Shown: piece by piece, positions 16,748 through 25,115 of the stretch
Layout: each line of letters opens with the position of its first letter
Numbering within the stretch: position 1 is the first letter of the stretch
Origin: Rhodococcus qingshengii JCM 15477
Lineage (GTDB): Bacteria > Actinomycetota > Actinomycetes > Mycobacteriales > Mycobacteriaceae
Assembly: GCF_023221595.1 (NCBI RefSeq)
Contig: NZ_CP096563.1
Location: 186,001 to 250,000 of the forward strand
DNA length: 64,000 nt
Direction: 5' to 3'
Program-made: the position numbers and the translations under genes
Notes under the pieces: model-generated
The model's input: the letters and a program-made list of their open reading frames with translations, nothing else
Told to the model about the DNA's origin: nothing
The model's database searches: none

Positions 16748-18127
16748 TTACCCCGTCGTGATCAGATCCTGTGGAATCTGCTGATCGTTGGCCAGGGCGT
16801 CGAAGAACTGCGAAGCGCGCGCCTTGTCCCACAACAACACGTTGCCCGACCCGTCCACGTCCTCGAAACCGGCGACCGGAACCGTCGTGGTGGTCATCCC
16901 GCCGCGAAGCGCCCAGGCGAGTGAGGCCAGATTCCAGATGTGATCGCCTTCGTCGACCTGTAGAGACTTGGCGGTATCGGAGACGAGTGGCCACAACCGG
17001 AACGGATTGAGGAACGTGGTCGGACTCGTCGCCTTCGACAGCAACGCCGACATGAACTGGCGCTGGTTGTTCATGCGGTCGAGGTCGGCGAGCGCCGTCG
17101 CGCGAGTTCGCACGAACCCGAGTGCATCCGAACCCTTCAAGTCCTGGCATCCGGCGGGGAGGTTGATCCCGGCCAGCGGATCGTCGATCGGCTGTGCCAG
17201 GCACACGTTGACGCCACCGACGGCGTCGACGATGCCGGCGAACCCGCTGAATCCGATCTCGGCGTAGTGGTCGATGCGAAGCCCCGTTGCCTCTTCGACG
17301 GTCTGCACGAGCAATGGAGCGCCACCGAAGGCGAAGGCGGCGTTGATCTTGTCGGAGCCGTAGCCGGGAATCGGAACGTACGAATCGCGAGGGATGCTGA
17401 CCATGGTCGTCTTCCCACTTTTGGGGACGTGGACCAAGATGACCGTGTCAGTGCGCTTGGGACCGGTGTCACCGCCCGTCGCAAGGGCTTGCTCCTGCTC
17501 GGGGGTGAGCCCCTCACGACTGTCGGAGCCGACGATCAGCCAGTTCGTGCCCGGAGTATCGGCGACGCGTCCCGCGTAGTCGGGCAGCGCGTCGATTCGA
17601 TTGAGGGAACTGTCGACGTAGTAGATCGCGCCGGCCAGCGCGAGCAGCAAGACCAACAACGTGATGCCGATACGTCTACCCCAGCTACGACGCTTGCGGG
17701 GGCGGCGCTGCTTCGGAGGTTCTGGAGGGCGCGGCGGGGCGTTCGGCGGGGTTCGGCGCGGCGGTGCGGGCGCATACTTCGCCTGGCGCTGCGGATCCTG
17801 ACGCGGCGGCCCCTGCCTGCGCGGGTCGTCCTGAAACGGTTGCGGGCGCTGGGTCGGCGCCCAGTCCTCACGCCTGGGCTGCTGCGGCGCGTGTGGTGGG
17901 ACCTGTGACCAGGCCTGATTGGCCGGATTCTGCTGCTGCGGGCGTCCGTCGCGGCGAATGACCGTCGGCCCTTCCGGCGGCATCGGTGGACGCCGCTGCG
18001 GGGGTGGGCCCTGACGGGGTGGATTCTGGCGTGGAGGGTTCTGCCTCGGAGGCATCGGTCCACGCGGAGGTGGCCCTGGCGGCTGGCGCCGCGGAGGGCG
18101 CTGAGGATATTCGGAGTCGCCGGTCAC
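16748..18127 (-). CDS. LytR-CpsA-Psr (LCP) family cell-wall polymer ligase
   Basis: A 459-residue type II membrane protein. Residues 1-148 are cytosolic and extremely proline/arginine/glutamine-rich; one transmembrane helix lies at about 151-171. The LCP domain follows: TNWLIVGSDSREG, KRTDTVILVHVPKSGKTTMVSIPRDSYVPIPG, YGSDKINAAFAFGG and FVRTRATALADLDRMNNQRQF, including the Arg/Asp set that binds polyprenyl-pyrophosphate. In mycolata LCP proteins join arabinogalactan to peptidoglycan. The start is the GTG at 18125-18127. Synteny suggests a relation to Rv3840. Confidence 0.9.
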   Translation of the reverse strand: MTGDSEYPQRPPRRQPPGPPPRGPMPPRQNPPRQNPPRQGPPPQRRPPMPPEGPTVIRRDGRPQQQNPANQAWSQVPPHAPQQPRREDWAPTQRPQPFQDDPRRQGPPRQDPQRQAKYAPAPPRRTPPNAPPRPPEPPKQRRPRKRRSWGRRIGITLLVLLLALAGAIYYVDSSLNRIDALPDYAGRVADTPGTNWLIVGSDSREGLTPEQEQALATGGDTGPKRTDTVILVHVPKSGKTTMVSIPRDSYVPIPGYGSDKINAAFAFGGAPLLVQTVEEATGLRIDHYAEIGFSGFAGIVDAVGGVNVCLAQPIDDPLAGINLPAGCQDLKGSDALGFVRTRATALADLDRMNNQRQFMSALLSKATSPTTFLNPFRLWPLVSDTAKSLQVDEGDHIWNLASLAWALRGGMTTTTVPVAGFEDVDGSGNVLLWDKARASQFFDALANDQQIPQDLITTG

Positions 18128-18143
18128 CAGTTCACGGTACCGG

Positions 18144-18965
18144 TCACGGCAGCCAGGAGACGTGATCGCGCAGGAGGGCGTAACCGATGAACGCCACCAT
18201 GTCGATGAGAGCGTGGGCGATGACCAGCGGCCAGAGTTTCCCGGTGCGCTGCCAGTACCGGCCGAACACGAGCCCCATGATCACGTTTCCGACGCCGCCA
18301 CCGAACCCCTGATAGAGGTGGTAACTGCCGCGCAGGAGTGACGACGCGAGCAGTGATTTGTTCTCGCTCCAACCCAGCGTTCGGAGGCGAGTGATCAGGT
18401 AGGCGACGACCAGCACCTCTTCGGCACCGGAGTTCGCGATCGCGGACAGTACGAGGATCGGCACCCGCCACCAGTGATCGTCGAGCGCACTGGCCTGGAC
18501 GGTGAGGTTGATGCTCAGTGCCTGAGCCACGAGATAGAACAGCAGACCGGGGAGACCGATCACAGCGGCGAGGCCGAATCCCGGTGCTATGTCGCGCCCG
18601 AATCGAGGCTTGGGGGTCAGTCCCGCAGCACGTGGACCGATCCCCGAACGCCACAGTAGATAGAGTCCCAGCGCTGCCCACGCGAGAAGCTTTGCGACGC
18701 CCAGCAATTGGCGTGCCAGGTCGATCCAGTCGATGGCGGCCCGCGACGGGTTGAGTGCAACCGTCTGATCCGAGAGCGCAACCGGCGTCGCCAGGGATTC
18801 GGCGAGCGAGAGGATCCCGGACAATCCGCTGAGTCCGAACGTGACCAGCAGAACGATCGTGATCTCGATCCAGACTCCGCGTCTGGCGGCCGGATCGAGG
18901 GCCGGGCCGGCCGGGACGGGAGTCGGCGGCCGTAACCAGGTGCGGACGGTTTCGCGGGCATTCAC
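18144..18965 (-). CDS. CPBP-family intramembrane metalloprotease
   Basis: A 273-residue protein with about eight helices and the CPBP (CAAX protease and bacteriocin-processing) motifs: GAEEVLVVAYLITRL (Glu182-Glu183 and Arg), SYHLYQG (His216) and AHALIDMVAF (His251). All predicted metal ligands are present, so it should be active. It begins at the GTG at 18963-18965, 10 bp after the DUF2470 gene, suggesting co-transcription and hence possible iron control. The substrate is unknown. Confidence 0.88.
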   Translation of the reverse strand: MNARETVRTWLRPPTPVPAGPALDPAARRGVWIEITIVLLVTFGLSGLSGILSLAESLATPVALSDQTVALNPSRAAIDWIDLARQLLGVAKLLAWAALGLYLLWRSGIGPRAAGLTPKPRFGRDIAPGFGLAAVIGLPGLLFYLVAQALSINLTVQASALDDHWWRVPILVLSAIANSGAEEVLVVAYLITRLRTLGWSENKSLLASSLLRGSYHLYQGFGGGVGNVIMGLVFGRYWQRTGKLWPLVIAHALIDMVAFIGYALLRDHVSWLP

Positions 18966-18975
18966 CCGCGCAACG

Positions 18976-19755
18976 CTAGCCGTTTGATGCGCCGCCCGAT
19001 CGGAGGCCGTTGAGGAAAGGGCACCCGACCAGCATGCGGATGGCGCGGCTCAGCGCGGGAGCGTCGTCGACGGGGTTGGCGAACGGCATCCACACGTCGC
19101 GGTCACCGGTGTGATCCTCGACCCGCAGGCGAAGTCCGTAGCGGTCGATGCCGAGTGGGCGAACGCGTCCGGTGCGCATGTACGGGGGAAGCTTGCGCAC
19201 GAGCAGGTCCACGAGGTCGCGGTGGTCTTCGTCGAGATGCTGCAGCCATGCGGTCTCCATTTCCCAGAAGGGATCGGGGCTGGCGTTCAGCAGTTCGTCC
19301 ACGGCGACGGGTTCTGCCCCCGTTGAATCAGCGACTACAGCCGAGGCCAGGCTCAAGCGAAGGAGAACCGAGGTGTGGCCGATGTCGAGGAGCCCCGGGT
19401 GGGGATGTTCGGATGCGACGTCGTCGGCGAGAACGCGTGCCTCGTAGTCGGGCACGGCGTGTAACGAGCCGCGAAGCCACACGAGGGAGCGCACGGGCTC
19501 ACGCAGACGCAGTGGTGCGTGATCGGTGATCTCGAGGACGGCAGGCAGGCCGCCGCCGCCGGAGTTCCAGGCCAGGGCCGCAGCTGCGGAGGCATGTGGG
19601 ACTGCAACGACGACGTCACCGTTCGAACGCAGGTGATGCACCGACGTGACGGTGGGATCGCTGCCTTCGATGGCGAGAACTGCGTCTTGTGCGCGCACAC
19701 AGGCGCTGCGGACGCGTTCGGCGGTGGACGGGCCGGTGCTGGTCTTCGTTGCCAT
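18976..19755 (-). CDS. DUF2470 protein (Rv3839-like), iron-box controlled
   Basis: A 259-residue soluble protein. The C-terminal half carries the DUF2470 pattern (QHLDEDHRDLVDLLVRKL, GIDRYGLRLRVED, DVWMPFANPVDDAPALSRAIRMLVG) related to the C-terminal domain of HugZ-type haem-utilisation proteins. The homologue Rv3839 is described as iron-responsive. Here a good IdeR/DtxR box lies 43 bp upstream of the ATG (19753-19755), and AAGGGGG precedes the start. A role in haem or iron handling is therefore likely, though the enzyme activity is not shown by any catalytic motif. Confidence 0.82.
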   Translation of the reverse strand: MATKTSTGPSTAERVRSACVRAQDAVLAIEGSDPTVTSVHHLRSNGDVVVAVPHASAAAALAWNSGGGGLPAVLEITDHAPLRLREPVRSLVWLRGSLHAVPDYEARVLADDVASEHPHPGLLDIGHTSVLLRLSLASAVVADSTGAEPVAVDELLNASPDPFWEMETAWLQHLDEDHRDLVDLLVRKLPPYMRTGRVRPLGIDRYGLRLRVEDHTGDRDVWMPFANPVDDAPALSRAIRMLVGCPFLNGLRSGGASNG

Positions 19756-19797
19756 GCTGCCCCCTTGGCGGGTGTTCTCTCGAACTCCATCGGATGA

Positions 19798-19816
19798 TGA
19801 GGTAACCCTAACCTAA
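19798..19816. promoter_or_regulatory. IdeR/DtxR iron box
   Basis: The reverse complement reads TTAGGTTAGGGTTACCTCA, matching the IdeR consensus TTAGGTTAGGCTAACCTAA at 16 of 19 positions. It lies 43 bp upstream of the DUF2470 start and between that gene and the rightward gene at 19895, which it could also influence. Confidence 0.8.
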
Positions 19817-19894
19817 GGCGATTCGGTGTGAATCGCAAGACTTTTGCGCAACTCGCGTGGAATCCGCCGCCTGCGCCGGGGTTACGGTTTGTCT

Positions 19895-20533
19895 GTGGCC
19901 ATTCCTCTCTCACTCGGGCTGCCCGCCCCGAGAAACTCGCGCGGACTCCTCGAAGCACTCTTTCTCCCGGTTGTTCCGGCGTCGGTTCTGATCGGTGGCG
20001 AAGCAGCAGGCCGGGTTGTCGTCCGTCTCGATATCGATCCGGAAGAACTGCGTGCGGACACGGAAGCGTCGTACGAGGCCGTCCGTTTCGACGTCGACGT
20101 CACCACCGACCAGATCGACGACGCGATCGCGCTGCGCCTGCCCGCTCCGCTCGCTGTGTACGTCGACGGCGGCGAAGAGGATCTGACACCCGCCGAAGCG
20201 GCGCTGCGTCTGTGCGAAGGTGGCCGGATCCCCGGACTCGCCGCCGGTCTTACGCCCACCGAAGTGGCTGATTTCCTGGCGGTACTCGCGCACGAGTCCG
20301 TCGGTTTCGTAGCCCGCGCGGCCGACGGCGACGAGGTGATCGCCCTGCTGTGTGGCACCGTCGCTGCACTGCGCGGCGACGACGTGCGCGCCGCGATGGT
20401 CGATCCGAAGCCGGAAAAACTTGCCACGCTGATCCCCGAAGCCGCGTCGGCCATGCGTGAGGTGCTGCTCACGATCGAGGTCGCGGATCTGCCTGCAGTG
20501 GAAACGGCTTTGCGTGCCGCGGGTTTGCAGTGA
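19895..20533 (+). CDS. conserved hypothetical protein
   Basis: A 212-residue soluble protein starting at the GTG at 19895 (VAIPLSLGLPAPRNS); an upstream in-frame start at 19844 would add 17 arginine-rich residues unlike the rest. It is acidic and rich in alanine/leucine, with ASVLIGGEAAGRVVVRLDIDPEEL near the start and GLTPTEVADFLAVLAHESVGFVARA in the middle. I recognise no family. It precedes pheA by 31 bp on the same strand and could be in the same transcript. Confidence 0.65.
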   Translation: MAIPLSLGLPAPRNSRGLLEALFLPVVPASVLIGGEAAGRVVVRLDIDPEELRADTEASYEAVRFDVDVTTDQIDDAIALRLPAPLAVYVDGGEEDLTPAEAALRLCEGGRIPGLAAGLTPTEVADFLAVLAHESVGFVARAADGDEVIALLCGTVAALRGDDVRAAMVDPKPEKLATLIPEAASAMREVLLTIEVADLPAVETALRAAGLQ

Positions 20534-20564
20534 CCGGCGTGGGTCGGTGCGTAATCTTTTAGGC

Positions 20565-21479
20565 GTGCCAAGAATCGCGTATTTCGGTCCGTCGGGAACC
20601 TTCACGGAGATAGCTCTCGCCCAGTTGGAGGCTGAGGGCGCGTTCGGCGAAACCGTCGAGCGAGTACCGGCCGGCAGTCCGCCGGCGACTCTCGACATGG
20701 TTCGCGACGGTTCCGTGGACGGAGCCGTGGTTCCCTTCGAGAACTCGGTGGAAGGCGGCGTAGCTCCGACGCTCGATTCACTCGCTCTCGGTTCGCCGCT
20801 GCAGATCGTCGCCGAAACCGATCTGGACGTGAGTTTCTCCATCCTGGTTCGGGCCGGGACCACCGCCGATCAGGTCCGAACGATCGGCGCGTACCCGCAT
20901 GCGGGCGCGCAGGTCCGCGGATGGATCGCCGAGAACCTGCCCCAGGCCGAGGTGGTGTTGGCCTCGTCCAACGCCGGTGCGGCCCTGGATGTGCAGGCCG
21001 GAACCGTCGACGCCGGTGTGTCCACGGCTTTGGCCGGTCAGATGCTCGGACTCGAGAGCCTGGCGGACAACGTCGCCGATGTAGGCGGCGCCCGCACACG
21101 TTTCGTGTTGGTCACCAAGCCGGCCCCGGTTCCGGCGCGGACCGGTGCCGATCGCACCGCGCTGGTGCTTCACCTCGACAACGCGCCCGGCTCCCTGGTG
21201 CGTGCACTCTCCGAATTCGCCGCTCGCGGTATCGATCTGACTCGGATCGAATCACGGCCGATGCGAACGGAATTGGGCACGTACCGGTTCTTCGTGGACT
21301 GCGTCGGACACGTCGAGGACTCGCTGGTGGCCGAGGCGATGCGTGCGCTGCATCGTAAATCCGGAGTCCGCTTCCTGGGGTCGTGGGCGACAGCGAATTC
21401 GACCGGGCCACAACCTCCTTCGGACGAAGAAGCGATTCGGTGGATCGACGAACTCAAGCATGGAGGGGGAGAACGATGA
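20565..21479 (+). CDS. pheA: prephenate dehydratase
   Basis: Converts prephenate to phenylpyruvate in phenylalanine synthesis. The GTG at 20565 (VPRIAYFGPSGTFTEIAL) gives 304 aa. The catalytic domain shows VPFENSVEGGVAPTLDSL and DNVADVGGARTRFVLV (the Thr-Arg-Phe catalytic motif). The C-terminal ACT domain starts at LVLHLDNAPGSLVRAL and includes IDLTRIESRPMR, the phenylalanine-binding ESRP motif, so feedback inhibition is expected. It overlaps the next gene by 4 bp (ATGA). Synteny: Rv3838c. Confidence 0.96.
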   Translation: MPRIAYFGPSGTFTEIALAQLEAEGAFGETVERVPAGSPPATLDMVRDGSVDGAVVPFENSVEGGVAPTLDSLALGSPLQIVAETDLDVSFSILVRAGTTADQVRTIGAYPHAGAQVRGWIAENLPQAEVVLASSNAGAALDVQAGTVDAGVSTALAGQMLGLESLADNVADVGGARTRFVLVTKPAPVPARTGADRTALVLHLDNAPGSLVRALSEFAARGIDLTRIESRPMRTELGTYRFFVDCVGHVEDSLVAEAMRALHRKSGVRFLGSWATANSTGPQPPSDEEAIRWIDELKHGGGER

Positions 21480-22144
21480 CCGGAAGGCTCATCCTCGTTC
21501 GGCACGGTCAGACGGAGGCGAATGTCGCCAAACGTCTCGACACCGCACTACCCGGAGCAAAGCTCACGCCGGAAGGGTTGGCGCAGGCCGAGACGTTGGG
21601 CATCGGCCTGGCTTCGGCGCCTCCGCTGGCACTCGTATCGTCGTTGGCTTTGCGTGCCCGGCAGACCGCAGGTTTCGTGGAGCAGGCCGCCGGTGTCACT
21701 CTGGATGTGCGGGACGGATTGCACGAGGTGCAGGCCGGTGACCTCGAAGATCGTACCGACGAGGCCGCGCACCGACTGTTCATGGAGACGTTCCATCACT
21801 GGCACACCGGCAACCTCGGCGCTCGCATCCCCGGTGGTGAAACGGGATACGACGTCCTGGAGCGGTACGTCCCCGTCGTCAATGCGTTGCGCGAAGAATT
21901 TCTCGAAGGCTCACGAGACGGCGGCGACATCGTCGTGGTCAGTCATGGTGCGGCGATCCGTCTTGTCGCAGCCCAGCTTGCCGGTGTCCCCGGTCTGTTC
22001 GCAGCCAACAACCACTTGGCCAACACCGAGACCGTCGAACTGTTGCCTTCGGTCGACGGCGGTTGGGAGTGCCTGCGCTGGGGAACCGTCAACCCGCCGT
22101 TCGAGCATCGACTCATCCCCGGTGCCGACGACGTGATGGGCTGA
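21476..22144 (+). CDS. histidine phosphatase (phosphoglycerate mutase family)
   Basis: A 222-residue protein beginning MTGRLILVRHGQTEANVAK, with the phospho-accepting RHG, the acid HEVQAGDLEDRTDEA and the second histidine VVSHGAAIR. The family includes cofactor-dependent phosphoglycerate mutases and broad phosphatases; the sequence resembles the Rv3837c type next to pheA, most likely a phosphatase rather than the glycolytic mutase. The ATG at 21476 overlaps the pheA stop, so it is translated from the same mRNA. Confidence 0.88.
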   Translation: MTGRLILVRHGQTEANVAKRLDTALPGAKLTPEGLAQAETLGIGLASAPPLALVSSLALRARQTAGFVEQAAGVTLDVRDGLHEVQAGDLEDRTDEAAHRLFMETFHHWHTGNLGARIPGGETGYDVLERYVPVVNALREEFLEGSRDGGDIVVVSHGAAIRLVAAQLAGVPGLFAANNHLANTETVELLPSVDGGWECLRWGTVNPPFEHRLIPGADDVMG

Positions 22145-22153
22145 CGGCCGGCT

Positions 22154-24256
22154 TCACCACCAACCGGTCTGGACGCTCAGTTGGCGCCCGAGTTCAGCGG
22201 ACAGAGTGCTCACGTAGCTGGCTGTCAGGTGGTGGGAATCGTGATACACCAACACATTTCCCTCCACGACGCGGCACAGCTCCGGTCCGCACACGCCGTC
22301 GCTGAGGTCGAGTAGACGGACGTTGGTCAGATCGCCGATTGCCGACGGCGCCGGATTGACGTCGCTGAGCATTTCGGACCGTGGCATCGCGCAGTGATCG
22401 GGTGACGTGGTTGTCGCCAGACAGTCGATCGCGCGGTAGGCGACGCCGTCGTGGTGCAGCCAGGGGGTATCGCGGATGGCGAGTACGTCGATACCGTCGC
22501 GCTCCAGTTCCTCCCACACGTGTACGTAAGACTCGGGCGTCACGTCGCCAGGGCCGTCGGAACTCGGCCTGGTTGCCGTCGTGAACACGAAATCGGGTGA
22601 GGCGTCGGCCAACTCGGTCAGTACTCCACGCGACCAGTCGACGCAATCCGGATAGTCGTTGTCCGACAACGTCTGCATGGAGTCGATGGTGAGCGGGCAG
22701 CCCATCTTCAGATACGTGTCGACGCGGAACCCGTGACTCTTGCCGAGTTCGTCGAGCGCAGTGAGCCAGTGCTCGGAGTGCGAACCACCCGCGAGCGCGA
22801 TGGTTCTGTCTGCATCGGCGTCGCCGTAGGTGCAGTGGACGACGTCCCGCTCGAGAAAATCGGCGATACAGCCGTCGAGCGTACTGGCCGGAAGGTCCAG
22901 TGGCGCATCGAAGATCGAGGGAACCATCGACGCCTTGGGTACTTCGGCACCGTCGGTGAGCGCGAGTGCGCCGGGATGGGTCGGGAGGTCGAGGGTGTCG
23001 ACTGCCCGCTGGCCCGTCGTCTGGCTGCTCGCGTACGACTGCCAGGCGACCGAAGCGGCGAGGACCACGGCAGCGGTGACGACGCATGCCAGGACGGTGT
23101 ACCGGCGCGAGCGGCCTCCACGTTCCACCGGAACCTCGATCAGGCGCCGGAGTGCAAGCGCCCCCGCGACGGAGAGGGCGATGATCAGTGCCCCACCGAG
23201 CAGGCCGGCTTCGGGGCGTCCGGTGATCACGAGTGCAAACACCAGAATCGGCCAGTGAATCAGGTACAGCGCGAATGCGAACGAGCCGAGCCACGTCAGT
23301 GCCGGATGGGCAAGAGTCTTCGACGTCCAAGGCGTGTCGTCGCCGACTCCGGACAGGATCAGCGCAAAAGTGGCCAGCACCGGCACCAGCGCCCACGGGC
23401 CGGGGAACTGCTGGGCGCCGTCGAGCACTATGCCGCACAACAGGATCGACGAAAGCCCCGCCCAGCCGATCGTTGCTCTGACCGAGAACGGCAGGGATGC
23501 GATCTGCCGACTGCGTGTGCTGGTCATCAGAACGGCCAGCAGACCACCGAGGGCCAATTCCCACAACCTGGCGCCGGAGTCGTAGTACGCCCAGGCTTGG
23601 TGACGCGAAGATTTGGCGAGTGCGTAGAGAAAAGATCCTGCGGTCAGAACCAGAAGGGTGACCGCGAGTGACGGGCGGAAATAGTTGGGATTCACGCGTG
23701 AAGCGACATAAGCGATCACGGAGACCAGTGCGATGGCCAGGAGATAGAACTGACCTTGTACGGCCATCGACCACAGGTGCTGCAGGGGAGTGACCGAGCC
23801 GTCGGCGGCCAGGTAGTCGCTTGCGGTGCTGGCGAGCTGCCAGTTCTGGAAGAACCCGAGCACCGCGATCAGTTGATCGCCCAGATCGGCCCAGCGTGTG
23901 CGTGGCAGCAGCAACGCGGTCCCCAGTGCGGTCAAAATGCTGACCACCGCGATCAGGGGGAACAGCCGCAGAAACACCCGCCGCAGTGCCGGGACCGGGT
24001 TGAGTGAACCCCCGGCTTCGGCGCGTCGAACCAGTGAGCCGACGAAGAAGTATCCGGACAGAACCAGGAAGACGTCCACCCCGCCCGATACCCGTCCGAA
24101 CCACACGTGGAACACGACCACCAAACCGATGGCGAGGCCACGCAGTCCGTTCAGGTCTTGTCGGTGCGGTGTTGTTGCCCGTTCTTCGTTCGGCCGGTCG
24201 ATCGTGGCGACCGAGCCTTGTTCGCCCGGTGACGACGGTTGACGCGAGAACTGCAT
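22154..24256 (-). CDS. OafA-like acyltransferase fused to an SGNH domain
   Basis: A 700-residue two-domain protein that would O-acylate an envelope glycan or lipid. Residues about 35-390 are an acyltransferase-3 membrane domain (QDLNGLRGLAIGLVVVFHVW, GGVDVFLVLSGYFFVG, LQHLWSMAVQGQFYL). After a further helix, residues about 440-700 are an SGNH esterase-like domain with block I LAGGSHSEHWL and the C-terminal catalytic VYHDSHHLT. Both active sites look intact. The N-terminus has a 30-residue charged extension. It is convergent with the phosphatase gene (9 bp between stops). Confidence 0.9.
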   Translation of the reverse strand: MQFSRQPSSPGEQGSVATIDRPNEERATTPHRQDLNGLRGLAIGLVVVFHVWFGRVSGGVDVFLVLSGYFFVGSLVRRAEAGGSLNPVPALRRVFLRLFPLIAVVSILTALGTALLLPRTRWADLGDQLIAVLGFFQNWQLASTASDYLAADGSVTPLQHLWSMAVQGQFYLLAIALVSVIAYVASRVNPNYFRPSLAVTLLVLTAGSFLYALAKSSRHQAWAYYDSGARLWELALGGLLAVLMTSTRSRQIASLPFSVRATIGWAGLSSILLCGIVLDGAQQFPGPWALVPVLATFALILSGVGDDTPWTSKTLAHPALTWLGSFAFALYLIHWPILVFALVITGRPEAGLLGGALIIALSVAGALALRRLIEVPVERGGRSRRYTVLACVVTAAVVLAASVAWQSYASSQTTGQRAVDTLDLPTHPGALALTDGAEVPKASMVPSIFDAPLDLPASTLDGCIADFLERDVVHCTYGDADADRTIALAGGSHSEHWLTALDELGKSHGFRVDTYLKMGCPLTIDSMQTLSDNDYPDCVDWSRGVLTELADASPDFVFTTATRPSSDGPGDVTPESYVHVWEELERDGIDVLAIRDTPWLHHDGVAYRAIDCLATTTSPDHCAMPRSEMLSDVNPAPSAIGDLTNVRLLDLSDGVCGPELCRVVEGNVLVYHDSHHLTASYVSTLSAELGRQLSVQTGWW

Positions 24257-24296
24257 GCTGAAGTAAGGCTCCGGGCGTTGAAGGGACGCCCCGAGG

Positions 24297-25115
24297 TTAC
24301 CCGGAAGTCTCCGGCGCCGATTCCTCGAGTTCAGTTACCAGAGCGTTCACGGCTTGTCGGAGGCGATGGGATGTTCCGGAACTGATGGACGTCCATTCGG
24401 TGCCGTCGGCGGCCCGAGTGGTCGAACCGACCAGCCGACCCGACAAGGTGTCGTACACAGTCACTGCGCCGGTCATGAGCGTCGTCGCTCCCAAACTGTG
24501 TGGTATTCCGACCAATTCGGCGAAGGCGGTGCATGTGACGATTGCGCTACCCAGTTGGCGCGCGTCGTCTTCGGGTATTCCGGCGTTGATCAAGGCCGAG
24601 GTTACGCTGCCTGCATCCGGGCCGGCGCCGAATGCCAGGCTGAGCATCTCGGTCGGTGCGTTGATCACGGCAATCGGCATTGCTTCGGCGCTGCCGAGCG
24701 CGGTGACAACGGGTGCAGTCGGTTCGGCGGTGACGCTGCGCAATGCGAACGAAGAATCAGTTGAAGTCGCTTCGACACAAAGGAATTCGCCCTGCGCGAC
24801 GCAGAGGCGTGAAATGCTTCCGCCGACATGCCGACGCAGCGCCAACTCCCACTTGGGGTGGGTCAGGACGCGCAGGCGGGCACTGAGGTCGTGATGGATC
24901 TCCCCGCCGGGGAGGAGATCGCGCTCGGAGAGTGAATCTGCCGCGGACTGCATCGCCGTACGGTGAGCGCTCGCACTACCGTGAACCGTCGCGCCACCGA
25001 GAACCACGGGAAGCGCATCGAGTCCGAGTCGCTCACGTACATAGTCGATTTCGTCCTGTGACAGGGCGACGACAGGTAAATTCCACCCCTCAGGTGAGGT
25101 GCCGAGGTCCACCAT
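24297..25115 (-). CDS. EspG-like ESX secretion chaperone
   Basis: A 272-residue cytosolic protein with the EspG pattern: LPVVALSQDEIDYVRERLGLDALP near the start, LRVLTHPKWELALRRHVGG, ARQLGSAIVTCTAFAELVG and GATTLMTGAVTVYDTLSGRLVGSTTRAADGTEWTSIS in the C-terminal half. EspG proteins bind cognate PE-PPE dimers and keep them soluble before type VII secretion. The ATG at 25113-25115 overlaps the PPE stop as TGATG; one extra upstream TTG codon is possible. It directly follows the PPE-like gene, supporting a dedicated pair. Confidence 0.78.
   Translation of the reverse strand: MVDLGTSPEGWNLPVVALSQDEIDYVRERLGLDALPVVLGGATVHGSASAHRTAMQSAADSLSERDLLPGGEIHHDLSARLRVLTHPKWELALRRHVGGSISRLCVAQGEFLCVEATSTDSSFALRSVTAEPTAPVVTALGSAEAMPIAVINAPTEMLSLAFGAGPDAGSVTSALINAGIPEDDARQLGSAIVTCTAFAELVGIPHSLGATTLMTGAVTVYDTLSGRLVGSTTRAADGTEWTSISSGTSHRLRQAVNALVTELEESAPETSG

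Noticed and set aside
20457..20564. Extended N-terminus of PheA from 20457
   Set aside because: The added residues are Arg/Cys-rich and overlap the upstream gene; the GTG at 20565 begins the conserved IAYFGPSGTF.
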